Origin: Oxyruncus cristatus
Lineage: Eukaryota; Chordata; Aves; Passeriformes; Cotingidae
DNA: 64,000 nucleotides
Direction: 5' to 3'
Assembly: GCA_013399855.1 (NCBI GenBank)
Contig: VXAY01003767.1
Coordinates: 1,141,730-1,205,729, forward strand
Shown here piece by piece: positions 25,531 through 37,481 of this stretch (its first letter is position 1; every line of letters starts with the position of its first letter). Below the pieces are notes generated by a model. That model had not been told where the DNA came from. It searched no databases and worked only from the letters and a program-made list of their open reading frames with translations. The translations under genes and the position numbers were made by a program.

Positions 25531-26811
25531 TTAAGGAAAGTCATGAAAAAGCAAGCTATGATGCAAAGTTTATTTTTGTAGCTAGAGTGAGGCAAGTGAA
25601 GTTTTTACACAGGACTATATATAGCAAGAAATAGATCTTAAAGTAAATAAGCAACAACAAAAAAACCCAATTCCAAAATACTCAAAATGAGCTTAAAATC
25701 CTATCAATGTTCACCCTCCTGTATTTTCTGGTTATTCCTACCATTCTCACCTTTTCTTTGAGATCTGTTTGCTGAGTTCTGATCTTTGAGTGTATTTGAC
25801 TGTCACAAATTCAATCACAGGAAATGATAAACCTAACAAAAGCTCAAGGAAAAAAGACACATCCTTCAGAATAAGGGAAGAATTTATTTGTTTAATTCCT
25901 CTTCACCAGAGGTTTTAAACAGTGTATTATTTAACAAGGGTCATATTGTTTGATAAGAAAATGTTTATCCTTACACATTTCTATACAAGAAAGAAAAACT
26001 CAAAGGTGAATGGTAGGGAGGTGTCTTCTTTATGCTGTTGTCATCACTATGATTACAGAAAGGACTATTATAGATTTCAAAATGCAGCTAGTGATTCACG
26101 TTTTACTGTCCCTTTCCATGAATTTAGAGGAAAGCAAACATGTGACTTCCATGCACTTCTAGAAGAAGGGTAATCCTTGCAATGAAGTGTAATAGTGTAA
26201 GTCCAGCCACTTTCCAGAGAATGGGAAAGGCAGTTACTTTCATCATCTAACTAAGAATACTTTATACTTGACAAGAAGAAGAAGGAGAAACCCTTACTCT
26301 GAGACTGGTGAGAAAACATTTATTACAGAAGACTATTCTCAGAAAGAGGACAGGTGGAGAAGAAGGAAGAATGCATATCTTGCACATACAGTTTTAAAAG
26401 GTAAAGATTGATCTCTCACATAATGTCTCTTTTGAGGGAAGTATAAAGTTAAGTATTCATGAGGATCTTACACCTGAATTTAAAAAAAAAACCTGCTAAA
26501 AATTATATACACTTGCAGTTAATTAACAAGTGTGCATTGCCTCTGCCCAATACCCATTTCTAGATGCCTAACTGTAATTCCCTTCTCATTAACAATTTTA
26601 ATTTATACCTCCTTCAGTTCCCCTCCAAGTAAATAATCCTGAGACTGGAGCAAAAAATCAGCTTCTTTCAATTTCTACTGACGTGACTGCCGAAACTTAC
26701 GTAAATGTGCCTTAAAACACATTAAGATACTGCCATCAAACAATGCAGTGTTTTACGAATCAGCCTGTCATGGTCTCAATTACTCATACAAATGCAGGCA
26801 TTTCAAAGTGA
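25531..26811. other. AT-rich noncoding DNA
   Basis: No repeat family or gene is recognised. There is an 83-codon plus frame at 25922-26173 with no motif and no splice-like boundaries of note. Confidence 0.5.
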
Positions 26812-26843
26812 ATACATACACACACACACATAGACACACACAG
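26812..26843. repeat. Imperfect (CA)n microsatellite
   Basis: About 32 bases of (CA)n with 'tac' and 'tag' interruptions. Read on the minus strand it produces the Cys/Val run at the end of the 114-codon frame 26784-27128, so that part of the frame is an artefact. Confidence 0.88.
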
Positions 26844-27011
26844 AGTAATAGGAAAGCAAATACATGTAGAGAGGAAAGATATAGAAAGAACAATATCAAC
26901 AATGATTTTGACTGACCCTTGTCCAAATTCAGATGTCTTGATTAATTTCCAGTAAATATATAAGTTTTCAAAATATTGCCAGTCAACTGCTTCAAGTCTA
27001 CTTTGACCTAC

Positions 27012-27164
27012 CTCAACATTTGTATATTTTAGCTCCCTAAGCATTCTCAGTATTTTAACTTCAGCTTCACACTGTTCTACTACCTTGTTTGCATGTATCA
27101 GTTTTCCTACTTTTTCTTGATACTCCATTTTTAACTTGGTGTAAGCACGCTGTAGATTTTCAAG
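27012..27164 (-). other. Exon-like 153-bp segment, coiled-coil-like peptide
   Basis: On the minus strand, 153 bases (51 codons, phase 0 at both ends) lie between an acceptor and a donor. The acceptor is a T-run followed by gttcttaattaaaagTAG; the donor is AATGTTGAG|GTAGGT. The frame is open throughout. The peptide begins LENLQRAYTKLKMEYQEKVG, continues KLIHANKVVEQCEAEVKILR and ends RELKYTNVE. Leu/Ile/Val and Lys/Glu spacing suggests an alpha-helical coiled coil. Of the exon-like segments in the window this is the most protein-like. It could be an exon of a minus-strand coiled-coil gene, a pseudogene piece or a chance pseudo-exon. No specific gene is recognised, and no partner exons with matching phase were established. 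Confidence 0.33.
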
Positions 27165-27307
27165 CTACTTTTAATTAAGAACAAAAAAAAAGTAAAACTG
27201 AGACTCCAAGATCTTATCTAGAAGAATCTGACTACTACTGGGGGAAAAAAAAGCATTATAATGCTGTCCTAGTAGGTATGGAAAAAGTCATTGTATAATG
27301 TTACATT

Positions 27308-27383
27308 GGTGTTTGGGGTTGGTTTTTTTTTTGTTTGTTTTGGTTTGTTTTGGTTTGGTTTTTGGTTTTTGGGGTTTTTTTTA
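27308..27383. repeat. G/T-rich low-complexity tract
   Basis: About 75 bases of T with GG/GGGG islands (ggggttgg, then tttggtttggtttttgg, then ggggttttttt). The style matches the tract at 18368-18463. Two such tracts on the same strand hint at a shared origin, but no retroposon body is visible beside either. Confidence 0.82.
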
Positions 27384-30047
27384 ATCTGTATTTGACCACA
27401 TTTGGTATGTTATCTAGGGTAAGACTTTCAGAGACAAAGACTTGCTTAATAATTATTTTTAAAATATTCATATTCTATTTATACTAATAAAGATTATTTA
27501 TACTTTTTTGTATGTTTTTGTATTTGAAATGACAGTAATGGGAGAGACTATTTGGGGAAAAAAAGACACTTATAAAAATCCCTCTGCGACTTATTCGCAG
27601 ACGGTGTAAATTGTCAAAGGTTACTGCCAGAGTTTATCACAGCATGGTCATTCCCTTCTTCCAGACTGACAAATAGTCCTTTGAGCAGAAATGTTACTCT
27701 CACAATCACTATTATCTTGTGCTTTACTACTAGTTCTGTTCACAGTCTGTTATTTCCTCCTGAACAACACTAGTACTGTATATGCACGTTGAGACAATAC
27801 CATCCCTCCTTGTGAAAATGTTGTCACTTGGTCAGAAATCACAATTTTTATGTAGGTAGAGAAATTACAGTAGGGTTTATTTAACATTTTTAGTTTGTAA
27901 AGGTGTAGGATGGAACCAGTTTTCAAAAGAAACAACAGAAAATAGACTATAAATGTGTGAAAGTAACTTAAGAACCAAAGCTGTGTTTTTTATAATATTG
28001 GTGTTTGGCACCATTAGACTGCAGTGCAGTACAATTACACTCTGGTAATAGCAAACAGGAAAATTAATCATTATGCTGAACAATTTAGAACACAAAATTA
28101 AACTTGAACGAAAGTAAAATTTTAAGAAATCTGCCCCATCAGCTTCAAAACTGAGCAATTATTATTGACTACCATAGTGTTAATTTTTCTTAGGTTTGAA
28201 AAAGAATGCATTGGTGATTATATGAAAGAAATGGTCCATATTTCCCATCTCCACCATCTATTATTGCAGTTTTCAGCTCCTGCAGTTCACAAATGGACAA
28301 CAATATGTCAGAATGACATTTGTAATGACTGAACTGAATAAAATTTGTTTTGAGCTTCTAAGTGCAGTGAACTAGTCATTTCTAGACCTTGCACACTCAT
28401 ACCTCATCCACTATATTTATGTTGCATGTGTGACTTGTTAGATAACAGAAATTTTCAGAGAGACATCCACTTTAGGATGAAATGAACTGTATCTTAAAAT
28501 AGCCCATTCTGCTAAATTAAGTTAAATGAGTTTCATTATTTGTATCCGAAGTTACATTTGAAATCTGAGCTGCATTCATGCAGGCAAAAGAACTTGGGAG
28601 ACAGAAGGAAAGACAAAATGAATTTCTATTCAATTAAAAGTAACTGAGAAATACTACTATTATACTAAATAGTTATTACATAGAAAACAGCTTTTCTAAA
28701 TATTTTCTATTTTTCAGCTAATTGCTCTGTTACCAGCTCACATCCAGAAGACCAGAATTACACTACTCACTCCTTTCTGAGCTAAGGCATGAAAATATTC
28801 ACCCTCCTTCAGAGAGTAGACCTCGATAACTAGTATTTAATTATCTACAAACATAAATTAAAATTCTACTTTAATTTGCTACTAATGATGCTTCATTCTC
28901 TCCCTTACTCCCCACAGAAAAATATATATAGACAGTATTGTCAGGAAAAATGGCCTGGAATAACTCAAGATCCTTGAAATAGGTTACTGCATCTATGACT
29001 TTCAAAGTTGACAAGACTCACTCCAGATACCTGAAAATACTTACATCTGATTCTTTGACAGAATCAAAAAGGACTTTAGATACAGCATAATCCGTAAAAC
29101 ATTAGGATTAAGTAAAGAGCCTTGCAAAAACCTAGCATACAAAATTTCAGTCTGTGAATTCTGAATGCTAACACATAATTTAAAAAATAATTTTAATTCC
29201 TCTATGTATCTATATTTTACCTGCTGCAATTTCTTTGGCTGCTACAAACACATGAATTAATATGTCTGAAATGGGTTATAGTATTCTCTTTATCAGTTCT
29301 GAATTCCATATCAATTGATGCAAGAATATTGACTAGAGGAGGATAACTGTCTTTATTTATGTAGTGACCTAGGAATTTAGGTAACATAGGTGCTTTAAAC
29401 ATCATGATATCCTAAAGAGTCACAGGAAATCACCTAAATATCAATTCCAGAAGACCATTACTTCTCGGAAAAGCAAAATGTGCACCAGGGACAAACAAAT
29501 GAGAATTTCCTTATTAGCTGAAACAAGCACACTGTTTACTTTAAGGGTGACTGAATAAAAAGGTATTTTTCTGAGGGTGTCCTCCCTGTTGGAAGTCAAG
29601 CCCATAAGTGAAAAAAATGGGGAAAGTTTAATATTGTCATACAGTGAGACTATTTATCCACACTAGAGTGTTTTAGTCCTACCAACACATGGTAACTTAA
29701 CCTTCGAAGTCACAGCTGAAGGAGGAAACAGAAATGTTTGAAGAGATTTCTACTGCTCCTGACACTCTCATCTTTTGGTTTCCACCCCCATGACAGAATT
29801 TGAAGACAGATGTAGATGCCTTTATTTGACTCCAAAATAAAATTGTTTTACTCTCACGAGTTATGTGAAAGCAGAGTGTGGGAATTGTGAATGTTGGAGA
29901 CGTAGTTCTGCATATTGATTCCCCAACTTGGCAAAAAGTCAGATGTTTCTGTGTTTAAGTGTCATTGTTACCTGCTTCTAGTAATATTTCCTGAGTATGG
30001 AAAGTACTACCCAGGCAACCCCATATGGCTGAACATAATTATCTGAT
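27384..30047. other. AT-rich noncoding DNA with one exon-like segment
   Basis: No repeat family is recognised. A 6-bp stem hairpin (TCTGCG / CGCAGA) lies at about 27584-27602. The exon-like minus segment at 29221-29411 is listed separately. A second donor-like site (CAGAT|GTAAGT) lies at 29044 on the minus strand after an open stretch, but the implied intron between the two would be only about 55-60 bases and the frames do not join. Confidence 0.45.
29221..29411 (-). other. Exon-like 191-bp segment (candidate)
   Basis: On the minus strand the segment starts after a strong acceptor (gatttcctgtgactctttag) and ends at TGCAGCAG|GTAAAA. Only one frame is open across it, beginning DIMMFKAPMLPKFLGHYINK and including ILASIDMEFRTDKEN. 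The two signals sit at the two edges of the open frame, which is better than most chance frames here. No protein family is recognised and base composition is as AT-rich as the flanks. It could equally be a pseudo-exon. Confidence 0.22.
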
Positions 30048-30292
30048 GTACTGGAAATTCCACCTGAACATGAGGAAGAAATGCTTTACTGTGCAGGTAA
30101 AATCACTGAGCAGTCAACTGGAACGAGTTGACAAGAGAGGTTGTGGAGTCTCTCTCGTTGGAAATATTCAAGAACCATCTGGATGCAATCCTGTGTCATG
30201 TGCTCTAGTATGACCCTGATTGAGCCGGAAGGTTGGACCAGACGATCCCACTGTGCTCCCTTATGACTTTACCCATGCTGTGATTCTGTGAT
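30048..30292 (+). mobile_element. CR1 LINE 3' fragment
   Basis: A plus-strand CR1 tail. It starts at 'ttccacctgaacatgaggaag' and runs through the ORF2 end with 'gagaggttgtggagtctctc' and 'ggatgcaatcctgtgt'. It then has the 3' UTR 'ggttggaccagacgatccca' and the terminal octamers 'gctgtgattctgtgattt'. It is 5'-truncated. It is moderately diverged: most diagnostic words are intact, so it is probably younger than the copies at 752 and 59129. Confidence 0.9.
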
Positions 30293-33144
30293 TTGTTCGA
30301 GAGAAAGCAAGAAATCAGCTTTTCTATTGGCTGTTTCAGCAATCAATTAGACATCATGAAGTTTTTAATTATAAGTCTTCCATTCTCCACATTTCACTGT
30401 TTTTCTTTGTGTTTATAAATTCAAAATATGCAGGAACCTTAATAAAGACAAACAGTTCAAGTTTACTTTTTTTTCATTAGCTTCTCCAACACTTCCTCGC
30501 TTAAAAAATAGGGATCTGAATTTTAGGATATTTTGGTGTTCATTGAGCTGTATTATTTTAAGACCTGGGGTTTACTACTTTACTTCCAAAAATGATTGCC
30601 TAATACCCAAAGAGGCCATACAAAAAGTATTCAAGCTTATATAGAGAGTGGTAGTCTACAAACACTTATCTTTTATTGCTTTAAAAACAGATAGTGAATA
30701 CATTTGCCTATCCTAGTATTCTGAGACCACCTTCTGTGGACAAAAGTAGCTGTTGATAATAATATTTCATTACTCACTTTTGTGCTTTTAAACTAAAAGT
30801 TTTTCAAGTCTCACTTTTAGTTAAATAAATGATCAGTCTGTCTATTTAATGCTGAACACATTAATTTACTGCTTTGATCTCTATGATTCTTCGCTGAACA
30901 TCATGGGAATATGTATGTACTGTTTAACAAATAATATTATTGATTTCACTCTCCTATCCTATTTTGATGTTAACATTAACATGTAGCTCACACATTCGTC
31001 TTGTACACAGTGGAGTAAACAGGAACAAATTTGTATGATAAAAAATGTTCATCAAATATGAAACTTGCCTCTTCAGAGTGAAAATTTTCTGAATTCAGAT
31101 GACTAAGGAAAATAGTGAAAAATTAATATACAGAATCTGTATACTAAAATATTTATTGGTAAGAGGAAAGGGTGACGATCTTGAATATCCAAGCAATCTG
31201 GTGGAGGTAAAGTAAGGGGCAGAGGAAAGAACATAACAACAGTGACTGGAGTTTTAATTATCAGATGTCAAAGGACAGTTGAAAGTGGAGGTAAAAAAAA
31301 AAACCCAAACCTAAGAACAAAGTTGTATTTCAAAGTATTGTGTATCTCCATAGAGCAAGCGGTGAAACTGTCTCATGGGATAGGACACGTGCTCAAGATG
31401 ATCTGAAGGATTGCTGATATTTTATGGGAGGCAGAAGAGGAATTAGATTGTTACTAAACTGGAGGAACAATGAAAAGTGTATCATGAGGTCTTGCTTCCT
31501 TTAAGAGACAATAAATTCTGCGTTGATTACACCCTATTTTATCACACTAAGGAAAACTTGAACCTACACATCCTTTCCCACTATTTGGAAGGTAGGAAAG
31601 ATAAGCAAAGAGTAGTAGTCACACTCCTCATGTTTAGACTCAGTCTTTGTGGTTTTTGATACCTAGCTGTTTCTCTCACACTGATATAATGCACACAGCA
31701 CCATGGTATGAGTTCATGTCCTCAGGAAGGCTAAAGTAGCAACTGGTCACATAAGCCCTTGTAACCATTTTCTGTCCATATGTTTGGCTAGTTACAGTAA
31801 ACAGACACATCAAATTACACAAATTCATTTTTCTTTAGCTTTCTAAAGTACCATATCAAATATTGCATAGTACATTACACATAAAATTTTAACATAATGT
31901 CATGGAAGTTCAGTGTGCAGAGAAATTAATAGCTTTATCAAACTAGTTAATACAGAAGATATGTTTGTTTTAGAGGAAAATAAAAGCACAGAAATATTTC
32001 AATCACTGTTATAAATTTTCATCAGTTTATTAAATCTTTTATTATGCCTAGAGATTCCCCAGCAATCTGAAATGAAATGGCCTACCTCTGAGGTGCTATT
32101 AGGATAAGAATAACTTACAGAATAAGCTTTACAAGACATGTAGAATCAATCATTTTTACTATTATAAGCAAGGCAAATTCCCATTAGAAACTATGCTACA
32201 CTTACAGCCATCTATTTTAAATTTTTTATATACTTGGTGCACCCAACATAGCAGCACTGTGCCTCAAATTACTTTTGTAAATCTAATTGATTTAATAAAT
32301 TCACACTTAAATTGCTATTCAATTACTTACTCTTCTCTTCAGCAATTTTACAATCTTGAGCATATAGCAGAACAAGAATATAATTAAATGGCTTATTCAT
32401 TAAAGAAATACTTCTCTGCTGGAAGATCACCTGGGTTTTTCTCAAGATATTCAAGCTACAGCACTTCTCAGCAAAAAGGTTAAGATGGAAAACTGAAAAA
32501 TTATAAATATTTGGTAATAGACAGGAGGAGACATGCCATATTATGTAGTGAATATAGAGAGTTTTTATCTCATATGATCATACCTTATAGATTCATTCAT
32601 GATGTTTATTATCTGTGGTCAACAAGGTCTTTATACATTTTTCTGATTTTTTTTTAAATAATTTGCAGTTTTAAAAAGGTAACAGCTTTCATGTAATTAC
32701 ATATCTGAATGGTGTATAGCTAAAATCAAGCTGAAAAAATAATTTCCCTGTATGTACATACAAATGAAAGGTAGAGCTACTCACAGCCACCTATGTGTCA
32801 CACAGGTAAATTGCTCTAAATCCAAACAAATCAGTGGGACAACCACTTGGCAGAGATCACAACACAATGAAGAAAATTAGTATGAAACTCTGTTGAGGTA
32901 CTGAATATTAATATTTTAAGTTTCTTTATGGAACTATGGACCCACAATACTAGAAACCCTATGAGTAATAATTTTTCTTCCTTGCAAACTGACAAAGTAG
33001 GAAAGTATCATCCATGTTGATTGATGAGGAATTTGAAGAAAGGAACTACTACCTGTCTTCTTCAAGTCTGTGCAAAACCGAACATACAGGACAGACCAAT
33101 TAATCATTAGGACAGTGCTTTGATCAAGACAACCACATCCTCTT
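30293..33144. other. AT-rich noncoding DNA
   Basis: No repeat family or gene is recognised. There are only 60-64-codon frames with no motif. Confidence 0.5.
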
Positions 33145-33176
<32 letters not shown>

Positions 33177-33177
33177 A
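33145..33177. repeat. Compound (TA)7(GA)9 microsatellite
   Basis: Seven TA units (33145-33158) run directly into nine GA units (33159-33176) with no interruption. Both blocks are perfect, so length variation between individuals is likely. Confidence 0.93.
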
Positions 33178-36100
33178 ACAAAAATCAGTTTGAAGCTGCA
33201 ATAAATCTTGCTAAAGTGAGTTGTTACTTCTCTGAACACTGACAGATTGTCTTTTCCCCACAAGCAAACAGTCTGCTTGCTCTGCATTTCTGACTTCCTG
33301 CTTAGCATCACTTACAGTGTTTTCCCAAAAAGCTCTGCTACCTAGAGTAAATGTGGAGAGGGAACACTGGCACTACTTCTGCCTGTGGGCAAAACAAACT
33401 CTTCCAAACAACAGCTTGACTCTGCTACTAGGAGGTGGATAAGCTAATTCAGCTTTTCCCCTCCTTTGCACTTTTCAAGAAAGTTTGTATATTATGGGTT
33501 CTGCTCTCATGGTTGTCCAGACACAGTTAAAGACTCAATACTGCTTTCTGCATTTCAATTTTTGTATTTTCTTTTAATGGGATATTTAAGGTGTTTAAAG
33601 ATTTCAGTTAAATCCAGAAGGGGTGAAACAAGAGCCCTGCACGTGGAATATGACTTTTCCTTACTAATTAAGAAAGTAACACTCTTACAGATTTCCATAT
33701 GCCCTGAGCTATTCAGTCTTTAAATATGATCAATACAAAAGAAAAATCAACTCAAAAATAATTCTAAAAATGTTTAATTTTATTCTCTGCAATTTTAATT
33801 GTGAAATACAAACTAGTAAAAAATTACCAAAATTTTGTTAGAGCTCTCCAAAGGCATTTCCATTCTCTAAGTTAGCATATATTTATTCTTTAATTAGCAT
33901 ATATCTCAGTATCCTAATATGCTCTTTAAGCTAACAGTCACTCAAAATAAAACATTAAAGCAACTTGAACTTTGCCTAAATAAACCTACCTAAGAGTATT
34001 AAGACCTTTGTGGTTTTGAACCACTTCACAAACAATACAGACACTTATAAAAGTCTGGATTTCAGACTAGTAACAGATTTAATGCTACAGTATTTAATCT
34101 GGGACTTTGGCCAGAATTGTGTGTTTGAATCAAAACTGACTTCTGCACAAAGCTTTTATATCATAAATCTACTTTGGAAAATGATGAGTTCAGGGGGTTC
34201 GTATGTTACTATGAGGGAAAGGTTTATTATCTTCAAAGTTATCAGTTACCCTGACATTTTGATGTACCAGCAATTTTTTTCCCAGACCAAACAAATTAAA
34301 CTCGGGTATGATTGTATCTGCCTGTTAGATAAATCTTGTAAAAGGATTACTGAGGCTATTAGGAATGATGGCTCTGTTCTACAAAATTTTATCTGGATCG
34401 TACCCATGCATCACCTGTATGCATCTAAAGAGCTTGCACTGAAATCTGAACGGCCTGCAAATGGTATACCAGTATATTAGAATTTTCTTTTCTTCTAGAA
34501 GTTGCAGTTCTTGATTCATAATATAATAATACAAGTGTTCTACCATCATGTTTTTAATAAAACCTAATGCAGACAAAAACATAGATACAGAAATAAACTT
34601 TTGCGTGAAATCTTACTTACCAAAAAAAAAAAATTGAAAAGATTCTTATTACAATTTAGTGGGCTTTAATTTTTTTCATTTATCTAAGAAACATGATTCT
34701 ACTATCAGGAACAGACGCACCTGCATTTACATATGTACTTTTTTGCACCCTTGTCTCAACCACCCTTTATGAAACAGAAAATGAGTATGTCAAAATGTTA
34801 AGGAGGAAGATCTTAAAAAATAGTCTGAAAACATCAGCATCTTCTTTATTTTTGTTGTATTTCATCATCTTTTTCTACCTGCATGAACAAAAAAATTATA
34901 TAAGTATTATGAAGATGACAAATTCCTGTTTTGAATAGGTAAAAAATGGAGGGAATTTAAAACCCTAAAAGAGCTACTCATAATTTTTCATCTTAAGACA
35001 GGGAACTGAAACTTATACAGAGAAGAAGAATGCAGTTCCTTATCAGAAAGAGCCATTTAGCTAGGACTCAAACTGCAAAGTCATTTTAGGTCAAAGCAAA
35101 ACATTTTAATCATCACTCAACAAGTTGATTAGCAGTCAGCAGTGACTGAGAAACTCAGTGATCTTTTTGCCTAAAACACCATTTAGTAATTGGACTCTCT
35201 TGTATTTTACAAATCTCATCAATCATGAGAACCACGATGAAATCTCATTTTCATTTCTTCTCACATAAAAAGTATTATACCATTATATTCCTTTGAGATT
35301 CTGCCAAGTAAACCTGACCACGTGCAAACATAAATGCACCAGCAGAAAAAGTGAGATATAAGCTAATAGCCAAAGCCTGAATACCCAACAATCAACCCAC
35401 ACTTACTTCAAGACTTTTTAGCCTCCGCTTATCCCATTGAAAAAGTACAGACCACCAAATGCAGGAAAAAAAGCTCACTGTTAAAATTCAGGTTCATCAA
35501 GCACGAAGACACTTGTTAGTAGGGCAGTACTTCAGGTTCTCCCAACTCTAACAATTTTGTCTTTCTCTTTTCTAATCTGTTCAACAGTTTGTTATGCAAC
35601 TGCTCTGAATGGCACCTAAAAACATCTGCAGTCTGAATTGTATTGAAGTTAAATACCTCAGGAAGATGATGTCGCTACCCTCTCTGCATTTCTTTTTAAA
35701 TTACTGTTATGCACAAGCTAATATTCTCTCCATGTTCTTTGATTTTAGCAGCTGTATTTTGGTGTTGAATATTCTTCAATATGAATAATATATCCGTTAT
35801 GTTCACAATAGATTACATTAATTTCCAACTTTGACGTTTCACAATTTATACGAAACAAAACACAGATTCAGAATGTGGATAAATTTTTAAGACTTCATTT
35901 TCCAATGTCAAGCCAAAGGCTTTCTTAATTTTTCAGCTTCATTTCCTTTTTTTTCCAAGTGTAATCTTTGTCACTTTATCAAGGTTTTTATATTTTCAGC
36001 ATAATCAATATGCAGAAACTAAATGAACCATGTATTTGTTACAAGTTAAAAACCAAAGATTTGCAGCTTTATTAATGCTTCAATTATTTTTATAACTCAC

Positions 36101-37405
36101 TATATGTGAACATTGTTTTTAAATCAAAGCAACGAAAACAAGGAGACATTTTTACAAATAAAATTATTTTAAGAATCACGATTTTTAAAAAATTGCCTCT
36201 TTGTTTAGAACATTTAGGGAAGGCTAGCTAAGCAAAGTTTTCATGAAAATGAAAATATATGTTAATTTCAGAACCTATTCTATTCAGTTAGTGGGGGACT
36301 TCCTGTTAATTCTTGCTATAAGAATATTCAGGCACACTTTTATTACTTAAACAAAAAAATGTCATTGAAGATCTAGGAACTCTAAATCTAAGATTCCTCT
36401 ACTAAAATACTTCAAGCTAAATTTAACTGAGTGTAGAAGTTTTACTGATGATATCCCAGTATGATTAAAATTCTTGAAATGAAAATTCTTCCTTATTTAT
36501 TTGGTGGAACATAAATATATGCATATATATGGTATTTACTCACACCAAAGATCCTCTGTTCTTTTCCCCTATTTTCCTTTCAGTTTTTACAGTGACATTC
36601 AGGAAAAAAATCATGGAGATTAAAAAATTTCCCCATCATGAAAGGACTTGGAGCAGTAGCTAAAATTATCTACCCAACAAGAAGTTTAATGCTTAAAAAA
36701 TCACTACTTTGAGAGACCTACTGTTTATTGCAGTAACTTACAGTACAGTATATCAACACTAAACCAAGCCAAGAATCGTATTTTCAATTTTATTCATATT
36801 GCACTCATAGTCATATCTTCTTTGCAATGTTTTTACCTTTGAATGATTTCCCAGCTACAGTTGACAGATTGTGCAAATGTAAATCAAAATTAACACCCCT
36901 AAAGCAGAGAAATAAACATAATCTCAAAACTAAACTTTGTTGGTGTGGATATGGTTTAAAATCTTTATTCATATATCATATCTTGAATCTACTTTAGATA
37001 CAGGAAACATTGCAAATATTTTAGCTCATCTAGTATACTAATGTTGGCTATTAATCATTACTGATCAAGATCAATTACTGAGCAACAATTAACTAAATAT
37101 TTTACCTTCTAAGTGTTTCTCTTAGGCCTTCTGAATTCATATACAAATTTGGAAACAATTAAATATGATTTTCAAGTTAATTTTAAGAGATGCGAATATT
37201 CCATCCTGAGAACTTGAGGTATTACAAAAGATGAAGCTGCTCTGAATGAATGATGCGCTTGAGGTAGAGCAAACAGTCTCTGTTGATCCTTTAGCCCATT
37301 CATGAAGTTTTACAGAAAGATGTGTAAGTAGGAATTACATGTTGTTAAGGCTTAACCCAGTACTTTTTTCCTAAATGACCACCTCATTAAGGATTGACAA
37401 GGATA
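33178..37405. other. AT-rich noncoding DNA holding the longest ORF
   Basis: No repeat family is recognised. The longest open frame of the window, 156 codons (34010-34480, plus), lies here. It has no recognisable domain, signal peptide or family motif. One frame of this length is compatible with chance, given 64 kb, six frames and about 6-7% stop codons. A short hairpin (CAAGCA / TGCTTG) sits at about 33262-33280, inside a slightly GC-richer patch (33240-33430). Confidence 0.45.
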
Positions 37406-37481
37406 TTTATATATTTAATAATAATATTTATATATTTATATATTTATACATTTATATATTTAATAATAATATTTATATATT
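37406..37481. repeat. AT-only block with a perfect 31-bp direct repeat
   Basis: A 31-base sequence (TTTATATATT, TAATAATAAT, ATTTATATAT, T) occurs identically at 37406-37436 and 37451-37481, a period of 45 bases, linked by more TATATTTATA units. The whole tract is A/T except for one C (in 'tacatt'). It could form hairpins or unwind easily. It also produces the artefactual Tyr/Ile/Asn-rich frame at 37375-37593. Confidence 0.9.

Noticed and set aside
26784..27128. Whole 114-codon minus ORF as a gene
   Set aside because: Its C-terminal part is read through a (CA)n microsatellite past a strong donor site. Only 27012-27164 is kept as an exon candidate.
29045..29166. Second minus exon joined to 29221-29411
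   Set aside because: The implied intron is only about 55-60 bases and the joined frame hits a stop, so the pair cannot be a simple two-exon model.
34010..34480. 156-codon ORF, the longest in the window
   Set aside because: At about 6-7% stop codons per position, one frame of this length is within chance for 64 kb in six frames. It has no motif, no family resemblance and no convincing splice boundaries.
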